Below, one piece after another: positions 1-9,088 of a DNA stretch of 58,652 nucleotides (positions are counted from its first letter, which is position 1; each line of letters starts with the position of its first letter). The position numbers and the translations under genes are program-made. The notes below the pieces were generated by a model, which was not told the DNA's origin, made no database searches, and saw only the letters and a list, made by a program, of their open reading frames with translations. The stretch is taken from NCBI GenBank assembly GCA_009774615.1, contig VSOC01000015.1, positions 1 through 58,652 of the forward strand, in the 5' to 3' direction. The DNA is from Lachnospiraceae bacterium (GTDB lineage Bacteria > Bacillota > Clostridia > Lachnospirales > Lachnospiraceae).

Positions 1-24
1 ATTTTACTCTCTTCTGCGCCTGCG

Positions 25-597
25 CTATACCTCTATCACCTTCCCCGGCAAAATCACCCGTTCAACCTTCTGATCCCATTCCTCTTTGGGAAGCTTTTCC
101 ACCATCTGAAACGCATAGGCAAGGCCCCAGCGCGGATGCCCCGGTTCTCGGACAAAAAAACGGTCATAATAACCGCCCCCATATCCCAGCCGCCTGCCCT
201 CCCGGTCAAAAGCCACTCCGGGGACAAGCACCAGGGCAGACTTATCATTTACCGGACGACACCCGGCAGAAGGTTCTTCAATCCCCATGTACCCGGGACA
301 AACATCCGCCCATCCCCGCACTTCATAAAAGAAAATCTCCTCTCCCTCTACCCGTGGCAGGGCCGCAGGAATATTTTTCGCCCAGAGCGCTTCCAAAATC
401 CGCCTTGTTCCCGCCTCACCGCGAAAATCCAGATAAAGATAAACGGAGGAAACCGGAAAAGATGCTTCTTCCAGCAAAGTTATAAACTGCTCACATAACA
501 ACGCATCCCAGTTTTCCTTTTCTTCTCTGCTCACCTTTTTCCTGCATTCACGAATCCTTCCCCGCAGTTCCTTTTTCACTTCTCTGCTTATTTCCAT
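25..597 (-). CDS. fau: 5-formyltetrahydrofolate cyclo-ligase
   Basis: The 190-residue protein is the size of 5-formyl-THF cyclo-ligase (MTHFS), which uses ATP to convert 5-formyl-THF to 5,10-methenyl-THF in the cytoplasm and so returns stored folate to one-carbon metabolism. The family signature LGYGGGYYDRF lies at about residues 137-147, and a basic ATP-binding N-terminus (KKELRGRIRECRKK) is present. The start overlaps the 3' end of the DUF896 gene by about 50 bp, so the two are probably co-transcribed from the right. The stop lies 25 bases from the window edge, so what follows is unknown. Identification is secure at family level. Confidence 0.93.
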   Translation of the reverse strand: MEISREVKKELRGRIRECRKKVSREEKENWDALLCEQFITLLEEASFPVSSVYLYLDFRGEAGTRRILEALWAKNIPAALPRVEGEEIFFYEVRGWADVCPGYMGIEEPSAGCRPVNDKSALVLVPGVAFDREGRRLGYGGGYYDRFFVREPGHPRWGLAYAFQMVEKLPKEEWDQKVERVILPGKVIEV

Positions 598-799
598 ACT
601 TTTCCCCTAAATTTGTAATACTTCCATCTTTTTCCTGCACGGAAATACTGTCTAAATTCCCCCGCAAGCTGGCCCGGATTGCCTGAATATAGTCCTGGCG
701 AAGCTGCTTTTGCTCCTCTTTCTCCTCCTCGGTCAGTCCAACCGCCTGCGATTTATGATAAAGCGCATTGATCCGATCAATTTTTTCTGTCATATTCAT
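548..799 (-). CDS. DUF896 (UPF0291, YnzC-like) small protein
   Basis: An 83-residue cytoplasmic protein beginning MNMTEKIDRINALYHKSQ, followed by an acidic helix and the LTEEEKEEQKQLRQDYI segment typical of the DUF896/UPF0291 family. Bacillus subtilis YnzC is a short two-helix member with no assigned biochemical role. The start at 799 is preferred over the longer in-frame ATG at 847 because AAGGTG lies a few bases upstream of 799 and because family members begin at this point. The C-terminus is charged and probably disordered. It lies between proB and the folate enzyme gene and overlaps the latter. Confidence 0.85.
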   Translation of the reverse strand: MNMTEKIDRINALYHKSQAVGLTEEEKEEQKQLRQDYIQAIRASLRGNLDSISVQEKDGSITNLGEKYGNKQRSEKGTAGKDS

Positions 800-887
800 T
801 TCATTCACCTTCTTTGCTTTTAACGTTTGCCGCCAATTGGGCAGCATCCATTCTTTTTTATCGTTTTCCCGGCTTTCCTACTGAACA

Positions 888-1757
888 TCAATACTCATTC
901 GACAAATAATGCATCAAATCAAAGTCCAGATTTGTATGCGCCATAAACAGCGTTCCCTTATCCTTCCCGTCGATAATTTCCTGGATCACCGAAACCTCTT
1001 CCCCGTTGGCAATAACCATATCTGTTCCGCTGTCCGTGGCAATGCGGGCCGCCGTAAGCTTGGAGGACATTCCTCCCGTTCCCACATCGCTGCTTGAAGT
1101 ATCCTTCCCCATCGCCAGAAGCTTTGCGTCAATCTCATAGACGATATCGATAAACCGCGCTTCGGGATTCCTCCGCGGATCATCCGAATACAGCCCGTCA
1201 ATATCCGACAAAAGAATCAGTAAATCCGCCTCAATCAACGCTGCCACCACCGCGGAAAGCTGGTCATTGTCCCCAAAGGTATCCACATAGGGAATTTCTG
1301 CCGTTGAAACCGTATCATTCTCATTGACAATGGGAACCGTCCCCAGTTTCAGCAATTCTTCAAAGGTGTTCTGTGCGTTAAACCGTGAAGCGTCGTTAAT
1401 CATGGTATGCTTCGTCAAAAGCACCTGCGCCGCCGTCTGGTTATATTCTGCAAAAAGCCTTTGATAGATCATCATCAGCCTTGCCTGACCGACCGCAGCA
1501 AATGCCTGCTTCTGCGCCAGCGTATCCGGCCTTTTCCGATTTCCCAGAACATGCCTTCCTGCGGCAATCGCCCCCGAAGAAACCAGAACCACTTCCTTCC
1601 CCTGTCCCCGCAGATCGCTGATTACGCGAACCAGCTTTTCCATCTTCGCAAAATTCATATCCCCCGTTTCCTTATGCGTCAGCGAAGACGAGCCAATCTT
1701 AATCACAATCCGCTTCTTTTCTTTTAATTTATCCCTGTCCCTCTTCAACATTTCCAT
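888..1757 (-). CDS. proB: Glutamate 5-kinase (short form without PUA domain)
   Basis: The 289-residue protein catalyses ATP-dependent phosphorylation of L-glutamate, the first step of proline synthesis. Amino-acid-kinase motifs are visible: VIKIGSSSLTHK near residue 20, LVSSGAIAAGR near residue 60, VNENDTVS in the middle, SDIDGLYSDDPR and GTGGMSSKLTAA towards the end. The chain stops after the kinase domain, so it lacks the C-terminal PUA domain of E. coli ProB (367 residues); short forms are common in Firmicutes. The ATG at 1757 follows AAAGGG. The usual partner proA is not in this window; it may lie beyond the left edge or elsewhere. Confidence 0.95.
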   Translation of the reverse strand: MEMLKRDRDKLKEKKRIVIKIGSSSLTHKETGDMNFAKMEKLVRVISDLRGQGKEVVLVSSGAIAAGRHVLGNRKRPDTLAQKQAFAAVGQARLMMIYQRLFAEYNQTAAQVLLTKHTMINDASRFNAQNTFEELLKLGTVPIVNENDTVSTAEIPYVDTFGDNDQLSAVVAALIEADLLILLSDIDGLYSDDPRRNPEARFIDIVYEIDAKLLAMGKDTSSSDVGTGGMSSKLTAARIATDSGTDMVIANGEEVSVIQEIIDGKDKGTLFMAHTNLDFDLMHYLSNEY

Positions 1758-1833
1758 TCAGCCCTTTCCCTGTTTCTGTTTTTCTTAAGTTTTTCTATTT
1801 TTCTGCTTCCCTATTTTCCTTTTTTCTAAATTT

Positions 1834-1883
1834 TTTCCTCAAATTTACGTCTACATCTATTCTCCAATTTTCCTCAAATTTAC
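1834..1883. repeat. Short direct repeat between proB and the flavoprotein gene
   Basis: The 15-mer TTTCCTCAAATTTAC occurs at 1834-1848 and again at 1869-1883, each followed closely by ACATCTATTC. The second copy abuts the stop codon of the flavoprotein gene (1886). The surrounding 130 bp are AT-rich and pyrimidine-rich on the plus strand. I see no clear promoter or terminator in this interval. Confidence 0.6.
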
Positions 1884-1885
1884 AT

Positions 1886-3661
1886 CTATTCCCCTTCACT
1901 CCCAGGCCCAAAACGCCGGGCAATCTCTTCTGCAACCTTTATTCCGTCCATCGCCGCCGAAGTAATCCCTCCGGCATAACCTGCACCCTCCCCGCAGGGA
2001 AACAGCCCTAAAACCGAACTTTCCAGCTGCTTATCCCGAAGAATCCGAACCGGAGATGATGTTCTGCTCTCTACCCCGGCTAACAGGGCATCCTCCCGAT
2101 GAAAGCCGGGAATCACTCTGCCAAACCGCTCTATCCCCTCAATCAGCGCATCCACAAGCGGCACCGGCAGTACTTCCTGTAAATTGGCAAATGTCATCTC
2201 GCCCTTGATCTGCGGTTTTACTGCTCCAAACTTCACTGAACATCGATTTTCCTTAAAATCCCCGTAAAGCTGCACCGGAACCTTTCCTTTTCCTGCCCGG
2301 AAGGCTCGTTCCTCCAGTACACGCTGAAAAGCAATTCCCGCCAGAACATCCGTACTTTCCTCCTTCTCTATCTCCTTTATCTCCTCTATCCTCTTTGTTT
2401 CTTCTTTCCCCTTTATCTCCTCTATCCCCTTTTCTTCTATCCCCTCTATTTTCTCTATTTCCTCTATCTTCTCACCAAACTTCACAAACTTCAAAAAATC
2501 CTCCGGTGTAACGGTAACAATCAAGGCGCTGTTTGCATTTTCCCCGTCCCGTGCGTGATAACTCATCCCGTTCACTGCCAGCCGCCCTTCCTCGGAAGAA
2601 GCATTGACCACAAAGCCTCCGGGGCACATGCAAAACGAGTACACGCCGCGGCCGTTGGCACAGGTGTGTGTAAGCTTATAGCTGGCGGCACCCAAAATTT
2701 TCGCCGCTTCCTGGCCATACTGCGAAGCGTCAATCATCTCCTGCGGGTGCTGAATCCGAAGCCCCACGGCAAACGCCTTGGCTTCCATGGGAATCTCATG
2801 TGCATTCAGCATAAAGAACGTATCCCTGGCGCTGTGCCCTATTGCCATTACCAAAACATCTGTCGGAATCTCCTCTTTCCCATTGACCACCACGCCGCAG
2901 ATTTTCCGCTGGCATGGTTTCTGAACCTCCCCGGACATCCCCTCTGCCGCTTCAAATAAAATATCCGTCACCTGACTGTAAAACCGCACTTCCCCGCCAA
3001 GCCGGATAATCTCCTCCCGCATCCCTTTTACAATCCCCATCAGCACATCCGTCCCGATATGCGGCTTATGTACCCAGGTAATGGAGGGGTCTGCGCCAAA
3101 TTCGGCAAATAAAGAAAGCACCAGCCGGTTTCTTCCGTTCGGGTCTTTTACCAGGGTATTTAACTTCCCGTCCGAAAAGGTTCCTGCCCCGCCTTCGCCA
3201 AACTGAACATTACAATTTACATCCAACGTTCCGTCTTTCCAAAACGCTTCCACTTTTTCTTTGCGTTCCTGCACCGGCCCGCCCCGTTCGAAGATCAGGG
3301 GCTTATACCCATGCCTTGCCAGCATCAGCCCGCAGAACAGCCCCGCCGGCCCGCTGCCCACAATCACCGGACGATGGTTTAACCGCATACTTCCTGATGC
3401 AGGAAACCGATAAGAAATCTCTTTGCTTAAGGAAACCTTATCATTTTTACACCGCCGGACAATCTTTTCTTCCTGCTCAACCTCCGCATCCAGCACATAG
3501 GAAAAAGAAATCTCATCCCTTTTTCTCGCGTCAATGGACTGGCGCACAATGACCAGCTTCTTTATCTGATTATCCGAAACCCGCAGAAGCTTCGCCGCCC
3601 GTATCCGCAAATCTTCTTCGGTGTGGGTAATGGGCATTTTCACCTGCGTAATCCGTAGCAT
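1886..3661 (-). CDS. FAD-dependent dehydrogenase (COG2509-type) with low-complexity insert
   Basis: A 591-residue cytoplasmic flavoprotein. An N-terminal region of about 95 residues precedes a Rossmann FAD motif (VGSGPAGLFCGLMLARHG, about 100-117). GEGGAGTFSDGKLNT and a C-terminal GEGAGYAGGITSAAMDG complete the pattern of the uncharacterised FAD-dependent dehydrogenase family. The physiological substrate is unknown. An unusual Glu/Ile/Lys-rich stretch of about 45 residues (394-438, repeated EEI/KIEGIEE units) interrupts the enzyme between VTPEDFL and LAGIAFQRVLEERAF, where relatives normally have a short linker. The insert is in frame, so the gene is probably functional. It is followed by proB on the same strand. 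Confidence 0.85.
   Translation of the reverse strand: MLRITQVKMPITHTEEDLRIRAAKLLRVSDNQIKKLVIVRQSIDARKRDEISFSYVLDAEVEQEEKIVRRCKNDKVSLSKEISYRFPASGSMRLNHRPVIVGSGPAGLFCGLMLARHGYKPLIFERGGPVQERKEKVEAFWKDGTLDVNCNVQFGEGGAGTFSDGKLNTLVKDPNGRNRLVLSLFAEFGADPSITWVHKPHIGTDVLMGIVKGMREEIIRLGGEVRFYSQVTDILFEAAEGMSGEVQKPCQRKICGVVVNGKEEIPTDVLVMAIGHSARDTFFMLNAHEIPMEAKAFAVGLRIQHPQEMIDASQYGQEAAKILGAASYKLTHTCANGRGVYSFCMCPGGFVVNASSEEGRLAVNGMSYHARDGENANSALIVTVTPEDFLKFVKFGEKIEEIEKIEGIEEKGIEEIKGKEETKRIEEIKEIEKEESTDVLAGIAFQRVLEERAFRAGKGKVPVQLYGDFKENRCSVKFGAVKPQIKGEMTFANLQEVLPVPLVDALIEGIERFGRVIPGFHREDALLAGVESRTSSPVRILRDKQLESSVLGLFPCGEGAGYAGGITSAAMDGIKVAEEIARRFGPGSEGE
2347..2480. repeat. Polypyrimidine low-complexity repeat inside the flavoprotein gene
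   Basis: The plus strand here is almost free of G and built of degenerate CTATYTCCT units. On the coding (minus) strand it reads as purine-rich GAGGAAATA-type units encoding a Glu/Ile/Lys tract. Such a tract is prone to strand slippage. It keeps the reading frame in this copy. Confidence 0.7.
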
Positions 3662-3708
3662 TATTTTTCTTTCCCTCTTTCCCTTCTTCGTTCTTTATCC
3701 GTCAATCC

Positions 3709-3736
3709 GTTACTGTTCATATGTTCACAGCAACGT
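3709..3736 (+). repeat. Left-end fragment of the dispersed palindrome-ended repeat
   Basis: GTTACTGTTCA followed by TGTTCACAGCAACG matches the left end of the full copy at 25195-25326, including its duplicated GTTCA segment. Similarity ends at about 3736. The rest of the element is missing and the flavoprotein stop codon lies at 3755-3757. Confidence 0.7.
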
Positions 3737-3754
3737 CAATCCCTGCACTTACCG

Positions 3755-4993
3755 TCACCACTGCGCTGCCTGCACCCCGGCAATTTTCCCCGTGCTCCAG
3801 GCCCACTGCAGGTTATAGCCCCCGCAGCGGCCGTCCACGTCAAGGATTTCCCCGGCAAAATACAGATCATCAACCAGCTTTGACTCCATGGTATGGGCAT
3901 CTACCTGTGCGGTATCCACTCCGCCGCTGCAGACCTGTGCATTGGCAAAAGGGTTCACGGAACTGACCAGGGCATCATATTCCTTTAAGGCATAAAACAG
4001 CATATTTCTCTGCTTTTTTGATGTTTCTCCCACCGGCTCACCCAGAGGAATCCCTGCCGTCTTCAGTAATACATGGGCCAATTTTTTATGCACCACACCA
4101 TTAAGGAAGTCTTCCCCCTTCCTCTGGCCAAAGACAGCAAATCTTTCTTTTAAAAATACCCGGCTCTCCTCCTCCCCCATAAAGGGAAGAAAATCGATAA
4201 GCACCTGCACTTTTTTCTTTTCCGCCAATGCCCGGGCGGCAAAACGGCTGAACTGAAATACAGGAATTCCGGAAATCCCGTAATCGGTGATCTGAAGTTC
4301 CCCTTCTTCCACCCTTTCCTTCTTCCCCGCGGCCAGAAGCGTCAGCCTTGCCTCTGTCCGTATCCCCGCCATCTGCGCATAGTGCTTTCCCTGGCACCGA
4401 AGCTGAACTAAGGCAGGCAGCGGCTTAATGATCGAATGTCCCAGGCTTTCTGCAAGAACATAACCGCTCCCATCCGATCCGGTGTTGGGTGCAGCTTTGG
4501 AACCGCAGGCTAAAATCAGGGCATCACCGGAAAAATTTCCCTTACTGCTCTGAACAAAAAACCTGGTTTTCCCCTTCTTTTTCTCCCAGGAAAGCTTCTG
4601 GGGAACACAGCCCGTTACCACCCTTATCCCAAGCCTTTCGATTTCCAGACGCAGGGCATCCAGCACCGACGAAGCCTGATCCGATACAGGATAGTAATAG
4701 GTTTCCATCCGGCTCTTGCACAAAACCCCCATCGAAGAAAACCAGCGCAGTGTTTCCTTCCACCCAAACTGGCGGATTGCTTCCATGGGAAAGTCCGGCT
4801 CCGTACAGTAATAACAGCTTTTATCCATTTTTGCATTGGTTAAGTTGCATCTTCCGTTTCCTGTAGAGAGAATCTTTTTTCCCACCCGATCCATGTGCTC
4901 CAGTACGGTCACTGCCGCCCCCGATCGTGCGGCCCAGATCGCTGCCGTAAGACCGGCGGCCCCGCCGCCGATAATTAACACCTGCTTCTTCAT
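3755..4993 (-). CDS. HI0933/YhiN-family NAD(P)/FAD-dependent oxidoreductase
   Basis: A 412-residue flavoprotein with an N-terminal dinucleotide motif (LIIGGGAAGLTAAIWAA, 6-22), the family signature GKKILSTGNGRCNLTN near residue 38, and a C-terminal FAGEILDVDGRCGGYNLQ. These are diagnostic of the HI0933-like (YhiN, aminoacetone oxidase-like) family, whose members bind FAD but mostly lack a proven substrate. It starts at 4993 and is followed by the second flavoprotein after about 93 bp carrying a repeat remnant. The two flavoproteins may be co-transcribed. Family assignment is firm; function is open. Confidence 0.9.
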   Translation of the reverse strand: MKKQVLIIGGGAAGLTAAIWAARSGAAVTVLEHMDRVGKKILSTGNGRCNLTNAKMDKSCYYCTEPDFPMEAIRQFGWKETLRWFSSMGVLCKSRMETYYYPVSDQASSVLDALRLEIERLGIRVVTGCVPQKLSWEKKKGKTRFFVQSSKGNFSGDALILACGSKAAPNTGSDGSGYVLAESLGHSIIKPLPALVQLRCQGKHYAQMAGIRTEARLTLLAAGKKERVEEGELQITDYGISGIPVFQFSRFAARALAEKKKVQVLIDFLPFMGEEESRVFLKERFAVFGQRKGEDFLNGVVHKKLAHVLLKTAGIPLGEPVGETSKKQRNMLFYALKEYDALVSSVNPFANAQVCSGGVDTAQVDAHTMESKLVDDLYFAGEILDVDGRCGGYNLQWAWSTGKIAGVQAAQW

Positions 4994-5173
4994 CCTTTTT
5001 GTTCCATCCTGTTTTTTCTCTGCTTTCGTTACTCTTTGCTTATCACTGTAACTTCATTTCTCAGCACTTTAGCCCCCATTATACACGAATTCCTCCAAAA
5101 TGACCAGTAAATTATGCAATATCGCTTTCTAATCTTCCCGCACAGCCCTGTGAAGCGTAAATCATCATCCCTT

Positions 5174-5611
5174 CTAGCTGGTATAAGATTCTAAATAATT
5201 GTAAATTTCTTCCATCTGCGAAAACCAGATTCCCTGCCGCAGTTTTTCCTGTTCTTCTTCCGGGAAATCGCTGATTGGGATGTGCGTATAAAGACAGATT
5301 TCCCTTGCATTATTGCCAAATACCAGCAAAAATCCGTCCTCGGAAACCAGAAGATATTCCTTCTTTTCTTCTTTTTGTTCTTCCTTTGACGATGGGGCGG
5401 GCTGTGTTTTCTCCGGTAATGGACGAACCTTTTCCTGATTCATCACAATCCGATCTTCGGCGACGGTTTCACTCTCCGTCATCCAGGTTTCACTTTCTTT
5501 GTTATCCGGTATGGCTTTATCTTTCCTGGCAGAAAACCACCAGACAGCCGCTCCCAGGGCGATAACCCCGAAAACCAAACATAAAAAAAAGCAGTAACGA
5601 TACTTTTTCAT
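5174..5611 (-). CDS. Membrane-anchored protein with BofC-like C-terminal domain
   Basis: The chosen start (5611) follows AAGGAGG at good spacing and gives 145 residues; an in-frame ATG at 5710 has no such site. A signal anchor (FFLCLVFGVIALGAAVWWF, about 8-26) leads into a charged linker and a C-terminal domain of about 60 residues beginning EYLLVSEDGFLLVF and ending YLESYTS. That domain resembles the C-terminal region of BofC, the intercompartmental regulator of sigma-K activation in Bacillus (inference from pattern, not a search). It lies downstream of a SpoVB-like flippase, which fits a sporulation or envelope role. Confidence 0.6.
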   Translation of the reverse strand: MKKYRYCFFLCLVFGVIALGAAVWWFSARKDKAIPDNKESETWMTESETVAEDRIVMNQEKVRPLPEKTQPAPSSKEEQKEEKKEYLLVSEDGFLLVFGNNAREICLYTHIPISDFPEEEQEKLRQGIWFSQMEEIYNYLESYTS

Positions 5612-5710
5612 GGATAATTCCTCCTTATAAAGTACAGTATCTGCTTTTTCTTTCCATCTTAAACATAAATATGAAACCAGGGTCAACCTGCGTAAACAAT
5701 AATCATCCAT

Positions 5711-7441
5711 TTACAATAAACGCAGGCGCTTGGCTATCCTCGTCAGCTTTCTTCCCTTGGGCATGGCATAGAGTTCATCTTCATCCACAGCCCCGAATTT
5801 TAACAGGCACACACCGTAAACAGCCACCGCCGCACCTACTGCGCAAATCACCTGCACGGCCAGCCACAGCCGGCCTCCGGGAAGAACGGACTCCAGTCCC
5901 TTCGATACACCTGCGGCCGCCATGCCCATAAGCAGGGAGGAAAGACCGGGCAGGAGAAAGGTTTTTCTGTATTCCTGGCGGTAATTTAAGTACCGGCGGA
6001 TTGCGCGGGCATTCAGCACGCAGACCACAACGGCAAAGAAAATATTGGACAGCACCACGGCATAGATCCCCGATTTCAGCCCGTACATCATCGCCAGCAG
6101 CAGCACAATGTGAAGCCCCAGGGCAATGGCAGAATTTTTCAGCGGAGTTTTCATATGGTTGATTCCCTGCAGGATGGCATTCGTCACCGTGGATAAAGAG
6201 TAAAAGACGACGGCGGATGCCCCGTAAACCGTTATCTGAATTAAAAGTTCTGCATTTGCACTGTGAAAGAGCAGGTTATTGATCGGCGCGGAAAGCACCA
6301 TCAGCCCCACCGTAGAGGGAATAGCAATCAACATAGAAAAGCGGATGGCCGTGCTCACTTTATTTAACACCTGGCCTTTGTCCCTGGATGCCACAGCCCG
6401 GGACAGGGAGGGAATCAGCGAAGACGACAGGGCATTGGCAATGGCTACGGGAATCATAAACAACGTGTGGTATTTACCGAAAATTCCCCACTGGGCAGCA
6501 ATCAGATTTCCCTTGCCCAGCTTGTCCATTCCCTGTCCAAAAAAAAAGTTATCCAGCACGGAACTGATGTTATAGACCGTACTGCTTAGAACAATGGGAA
6601 AAATCGTTACGCTTAAAAGCCAGCCGATCTGCCCGTAACTCTCGGTCGGTCCCGTCTTATCCCGGCGGCACTGCCTGCGCAGGATTTTCCGAAAAGATGT
6701 CATTAATACGCTGCAGAAAACCAGGGCAATCAAGGCTCCGGCCCCGGTTCCTATCGTTCCCCCTCCGGCACCGTAAGAGTAGGCCAGGGAATCATTTCCA
6801 AAAACCAAATCCGCCTTATGCCCCTCCCGGAAAAGAATCCATGCCGCGCCGATGCTGACGGCCGCATTGACAATCTGCTCTAGTATCTGGGATATTGCCG
6901 TGGGAACCATCGTCCCGGTTCCCTGAAAATATCCCCGCAGAACACCTAAAAACGCCATCACCCAGACGGTGGGTGCTAACGTGCGCAGGGCAAAGCTTGA
7001 ATAGGGCATCTTCATGGCTCCGGCAAAGAAGTCTGCTCCCATCCACAAAGCCCCGGCGGCAATCCCTCCTACCCCGGCGGCATAGATCATCGATGCCTTT
7101 AAAATCCTTCGGGAATTGCAGTACTGTCCCCGGGCAATCCGTGCGGAAACCAGCTTGGAAACCGCCGTGGGAAGGCTGTAGGAAGATACAATCAGCAGAA
7201 TCGAATAAATGCTGAAGGCCGAAGTATAATAGCCGTTTCCCTCATCACCGATAATGGCAATCAGGGGTATACGGTAAATCAAGCCAATCAGGCGGACGAC
7301 AATTCCTGCCGCCGCCAAAATACTTCCCTGAATCACAAAGTTTCCGCCGCTCTTTTTGGGCCGCGCCGGTGCTGTGCCAGACCGGGCAGGGCTTTTTGCC
7401 CTTTCCCGGCTTTTGTTTTGGGAATATTTTTTATTCTCCAT
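5711..7441 (-). CDS. SpoVB/MurJ-like MOP-superfamily flippase
   Basis: A 576-residue polytopic membrane protein with a basic cytosolic tail of about 33 residues, then about 14 predicted hydrophobic segments beginning FVIQGSILAAAGIVVRLIG. The order GLIYRIPL, GNGYYTSAFSIYSILL, PTAVSKLVSARIARG matches the polysaccharide/lipid-II flippase family that includes B. subtilis SpoVB and YtgP. Likely role: moving a lipid-linked cell-wall precursor across the membrane, perhaps for spore cortex. Its start overlaps the DUF3048 gene by 11 bp, implying translational coupling. It could equally serve vegetative wall synthesis. Confidence 0.88.
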   Translation of the reverse strand: MENKKYSQNKSRERAKSPARSGTAPARPKKSGGNFVIQGSILAAAGIVVRLIGLIYRIPLIAIIGDEGNGYYTSAFSIYSILLIVSSYSLPTAVSKLVSARIARGQYCNSRRILKASMIYAAGVGGIAAGALWMGADFFAGAMKMPYSSFALRTLAPTVWVMAFLGVLRGYFQGTGTMVPTAISQILEQIVNAAVSIGAAWILFREGHKADLVFGNDSLAYSYGAGGGTIGTGAGALIALVFCSVLMTSFRKILRRQCRRDKTGPTESYGQIGWLLSVTIFPIVLSSTVYNISSVLDNFFFGQGMDKLGKGNLIAAQWGIFGKYHTLFMIPVAIANALSSSLIPSLSRAVASRDKGQVLNKVSTAIRFSMLIAIPSTVGLMVLSAPINNLLFHSANAELLIQITVYGASAVVFYSLSTVTNAILQGINHMKTPLKNSAIALGLHIVLLLAMMYGLKSGIYAVVLSNIFFAVVVCVLNARAIRRYLNYRQEYRKTFLLPGLSSLLMGMAAAGVSKGLESVLPGGRLWLAVQVICAVGAAVAVYGVCLLKFGAVDEDELYAMPKGRKLTRIAKRLRLL

Positions 7442-8594
7442 AAATTCCTATTTCATCCTTATCATCGGCATTGACTATGCAAACCCAGGTTTTTCCCTGG
7501 TTTAAAATAATTTCTTTTCCGTCCATCCCATAGTAATGGGTAACGCCGAATTCTCCATCCTTTTCCCAACTGATGGGAATCCCTTTTCCGTTGGTAAAGA
7601 AATAGCCGTTCTGGTGAGAACTTTTGACATAGATATCCAGATACTGGGTCGTCGCATAGTGACCGGTCTGGCAGTACTGAATAATCAGATTCTTGACCAC
7701 AATCGGCCCTTCATTCCCCATATGAACGTCGCCGTACTGCATACGGTGATAGAATCCGTCTTCTTTATTGTATACAAAATACGGTTTATTATACGGATAA
7801 CCCGGCTCTACACGGACAGCATCAAAGGGATGAGCTTCCTCGCCCAGTTCTTCTAAGGAGTATTCTTCCTCGGCAAAACGGTAGTGGCCGTGGTAATCCT
7901 CATTGTATTCCGTCGAATAGCCCAGTTGTTCAATGGCTTTTTTCAGCCGTTCTCCGCTGGTGTAGGCATTATGCGGTGCCTTTTTATCACTGGAGCGGTA
8001 GAAGGCCACAGAACCAATGCCTTCAATCCCGTTGATATTGTCCACGTTCTTTAAAAACGGAACGGCAAAGGTGCTCTGCCCAAAGTGAGAATAGATGGCG
8101 TCAAATTCACGGGCAAAATAAGTATAATACGTCCGGCAGCTTCGCGTGGAGCCTATGCGCTCCAAATCGTCATAGTCCTCGATAATGGACATGTAGCGGT
8201 TCATTACCCCTTCTACACTTGCCTCATACACCACACCTGCCCGGTTAATACCGTACTGAGGCAGGGATTCCTTGTCATTGCTCATCATGGTTGCCACGGG
8301 TCTGCGGTTTCCTATCGCAGCATCCACCCACTCTCCGGTCAGATAACTGCGCACCTTTCCGTCCACGGGCGTCCGATCCGACAGGTCAAGAATTCCTTCA
8401 TTCTCATGAACCTCGGCTTCGGTTTCTGTTTCGGTTTCCGCTTCCGTTTCCCGCTGGACAATGGCGATTTCTGAGCTTTCCTGTGTCATCTCTGTTGTCT
8501 GGACAACTGCTGCCTCTTTATAGCGCCCCGTACAGCCCCACAAACCGGCAGCAGCCAGCAGGATGCAAAGCATTGTCACGGATTTCTTTCTCAT
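7431..8594 (-). CDS. DUF3048 (YerB-like) lipoprotein
   Basis: A 387-residue exported protein. The start at 8594 gives a clean lipoprotein signal (MRKKSVTMLCILLAAAGLWG then Cys21) and overlaps the ybeY stop in an ATGA. After the lipid-anchor cysteine comes a Thr/Glu-rich linker (about 33-62, ETEAETETETEAE) and then the DUF3048 region (NRRPVATMMSND, GVVYEASVEG, RIGSTRSCR, IYSHFGQS). B. subtilis YerB belongs to this family; its molecular role is unknown. The linker probably spans part of the peptidoglycan. Confidence 0.88.
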   Translation of the reverse strand: MRKKSVTMLCILLAAAGLWGCTGRYKEAAVVQTTEMTQESSEIAIVQRETEAETETETEAEVHENEGILDLSDRTPVDGKVRSYLTGEWVDAAIGNRRPVATMMSNDKESLPQYGINRAGVVYEASVEGVMNRYMSIIEDYDDLERIGSTRSCRTYYTYFAREFDAIYSHFGQSTFAVPFLKNVDNINGIEGIGSVAFYRSSDKKAPHNAYTSGERLKKAIEQLGYSTEYNEDYHGHYRFAEEEYSLEELGEEAHPFDAVRVEPGYPYNKPYFVYNKEDGFYHRMQYGDVHMGNEGPIVVKNLIIQYCQTGHYATTQYLDIYVKSSHQNGYFFTNGKGIPISWEKDGEFGVTHYYGMDGKEIILNQGKTWVCIVNADDKDEIGIYGE

Positions 8595-9088
8595 CTCTTG
8601 TACCCCCTTAATTCCAGAATTTCTCTCTGTTTTCTTTCCATTTCTTCCCGTTCGCATTCTTCTTCATGGTCGTAGCCGCACAGATGGAGCATACTGTGGG
8701 CGACTAAAAAGGCAAGTTCCCTGGTCTGGGAATGTCCGTAGCTTTCGGCCTGCTCGCGGATCTTATCCACGGAAAGGATGATATCCCCCAGCATCAGTTC
8801 CCCGCTCTCCGGGTTAAAGCAGTCCTCAAAAGCCTCTTCCACATGGGAAAAATCAGAAGGCACAGTAAACTCCAGCATGGGAAAAGACAGAACATCGGTT
8901 GGAGCGTCAATTCCCCGGTACTCGCGGTTCATCTTTTGGATTTCATGGTTATCTGTCACCACAACATTAACCTCCGCCGCATACGGACAGCCTTCGTAAT
9001 CCAAAACGGCCAGAACCACATCCCGGATAATCTCTTCCTCGGAGAGATTCAGTTTTTCTTCTGCTTCGTGATCAATTGCTATGGTCAT
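8591..9088 (-). CDS. ybeY: Endoribonuclease YbeY
   Basis: A 165-residue zinc-dependent endoribonuclease involved in 16S rRNA 3' maturation and ribosome quality control. The metal-binding triad is His131, His135 and His141 in HSMLHLCGYDHEE. The family usually has HGxLHLxGYDH, so Ser replaces the Gly after the first His. LSFP (67-70) is the second hallmark. The gene overlaps phoH and the DUF3048 gene by 4 bp each, which suggests coupled translation. phoH-ybeY order is conserved across bacteria. Confidence 0.96.
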   Translation of the reverse strand: MTIAIDHEAEEKLNLSEEEIIRDVVLAVLDYEGCPYAAEVNVVVTDNHEIQKMNREYRGIDAPTDVLSFPMLEFTVPSDFSHVEEAFEDCFNPESGELMLGDIILSVDKIREQAESYGHSQTRELAFLVAHSMLHLCGYDHEEECEREEMERKQREILELRGYKR

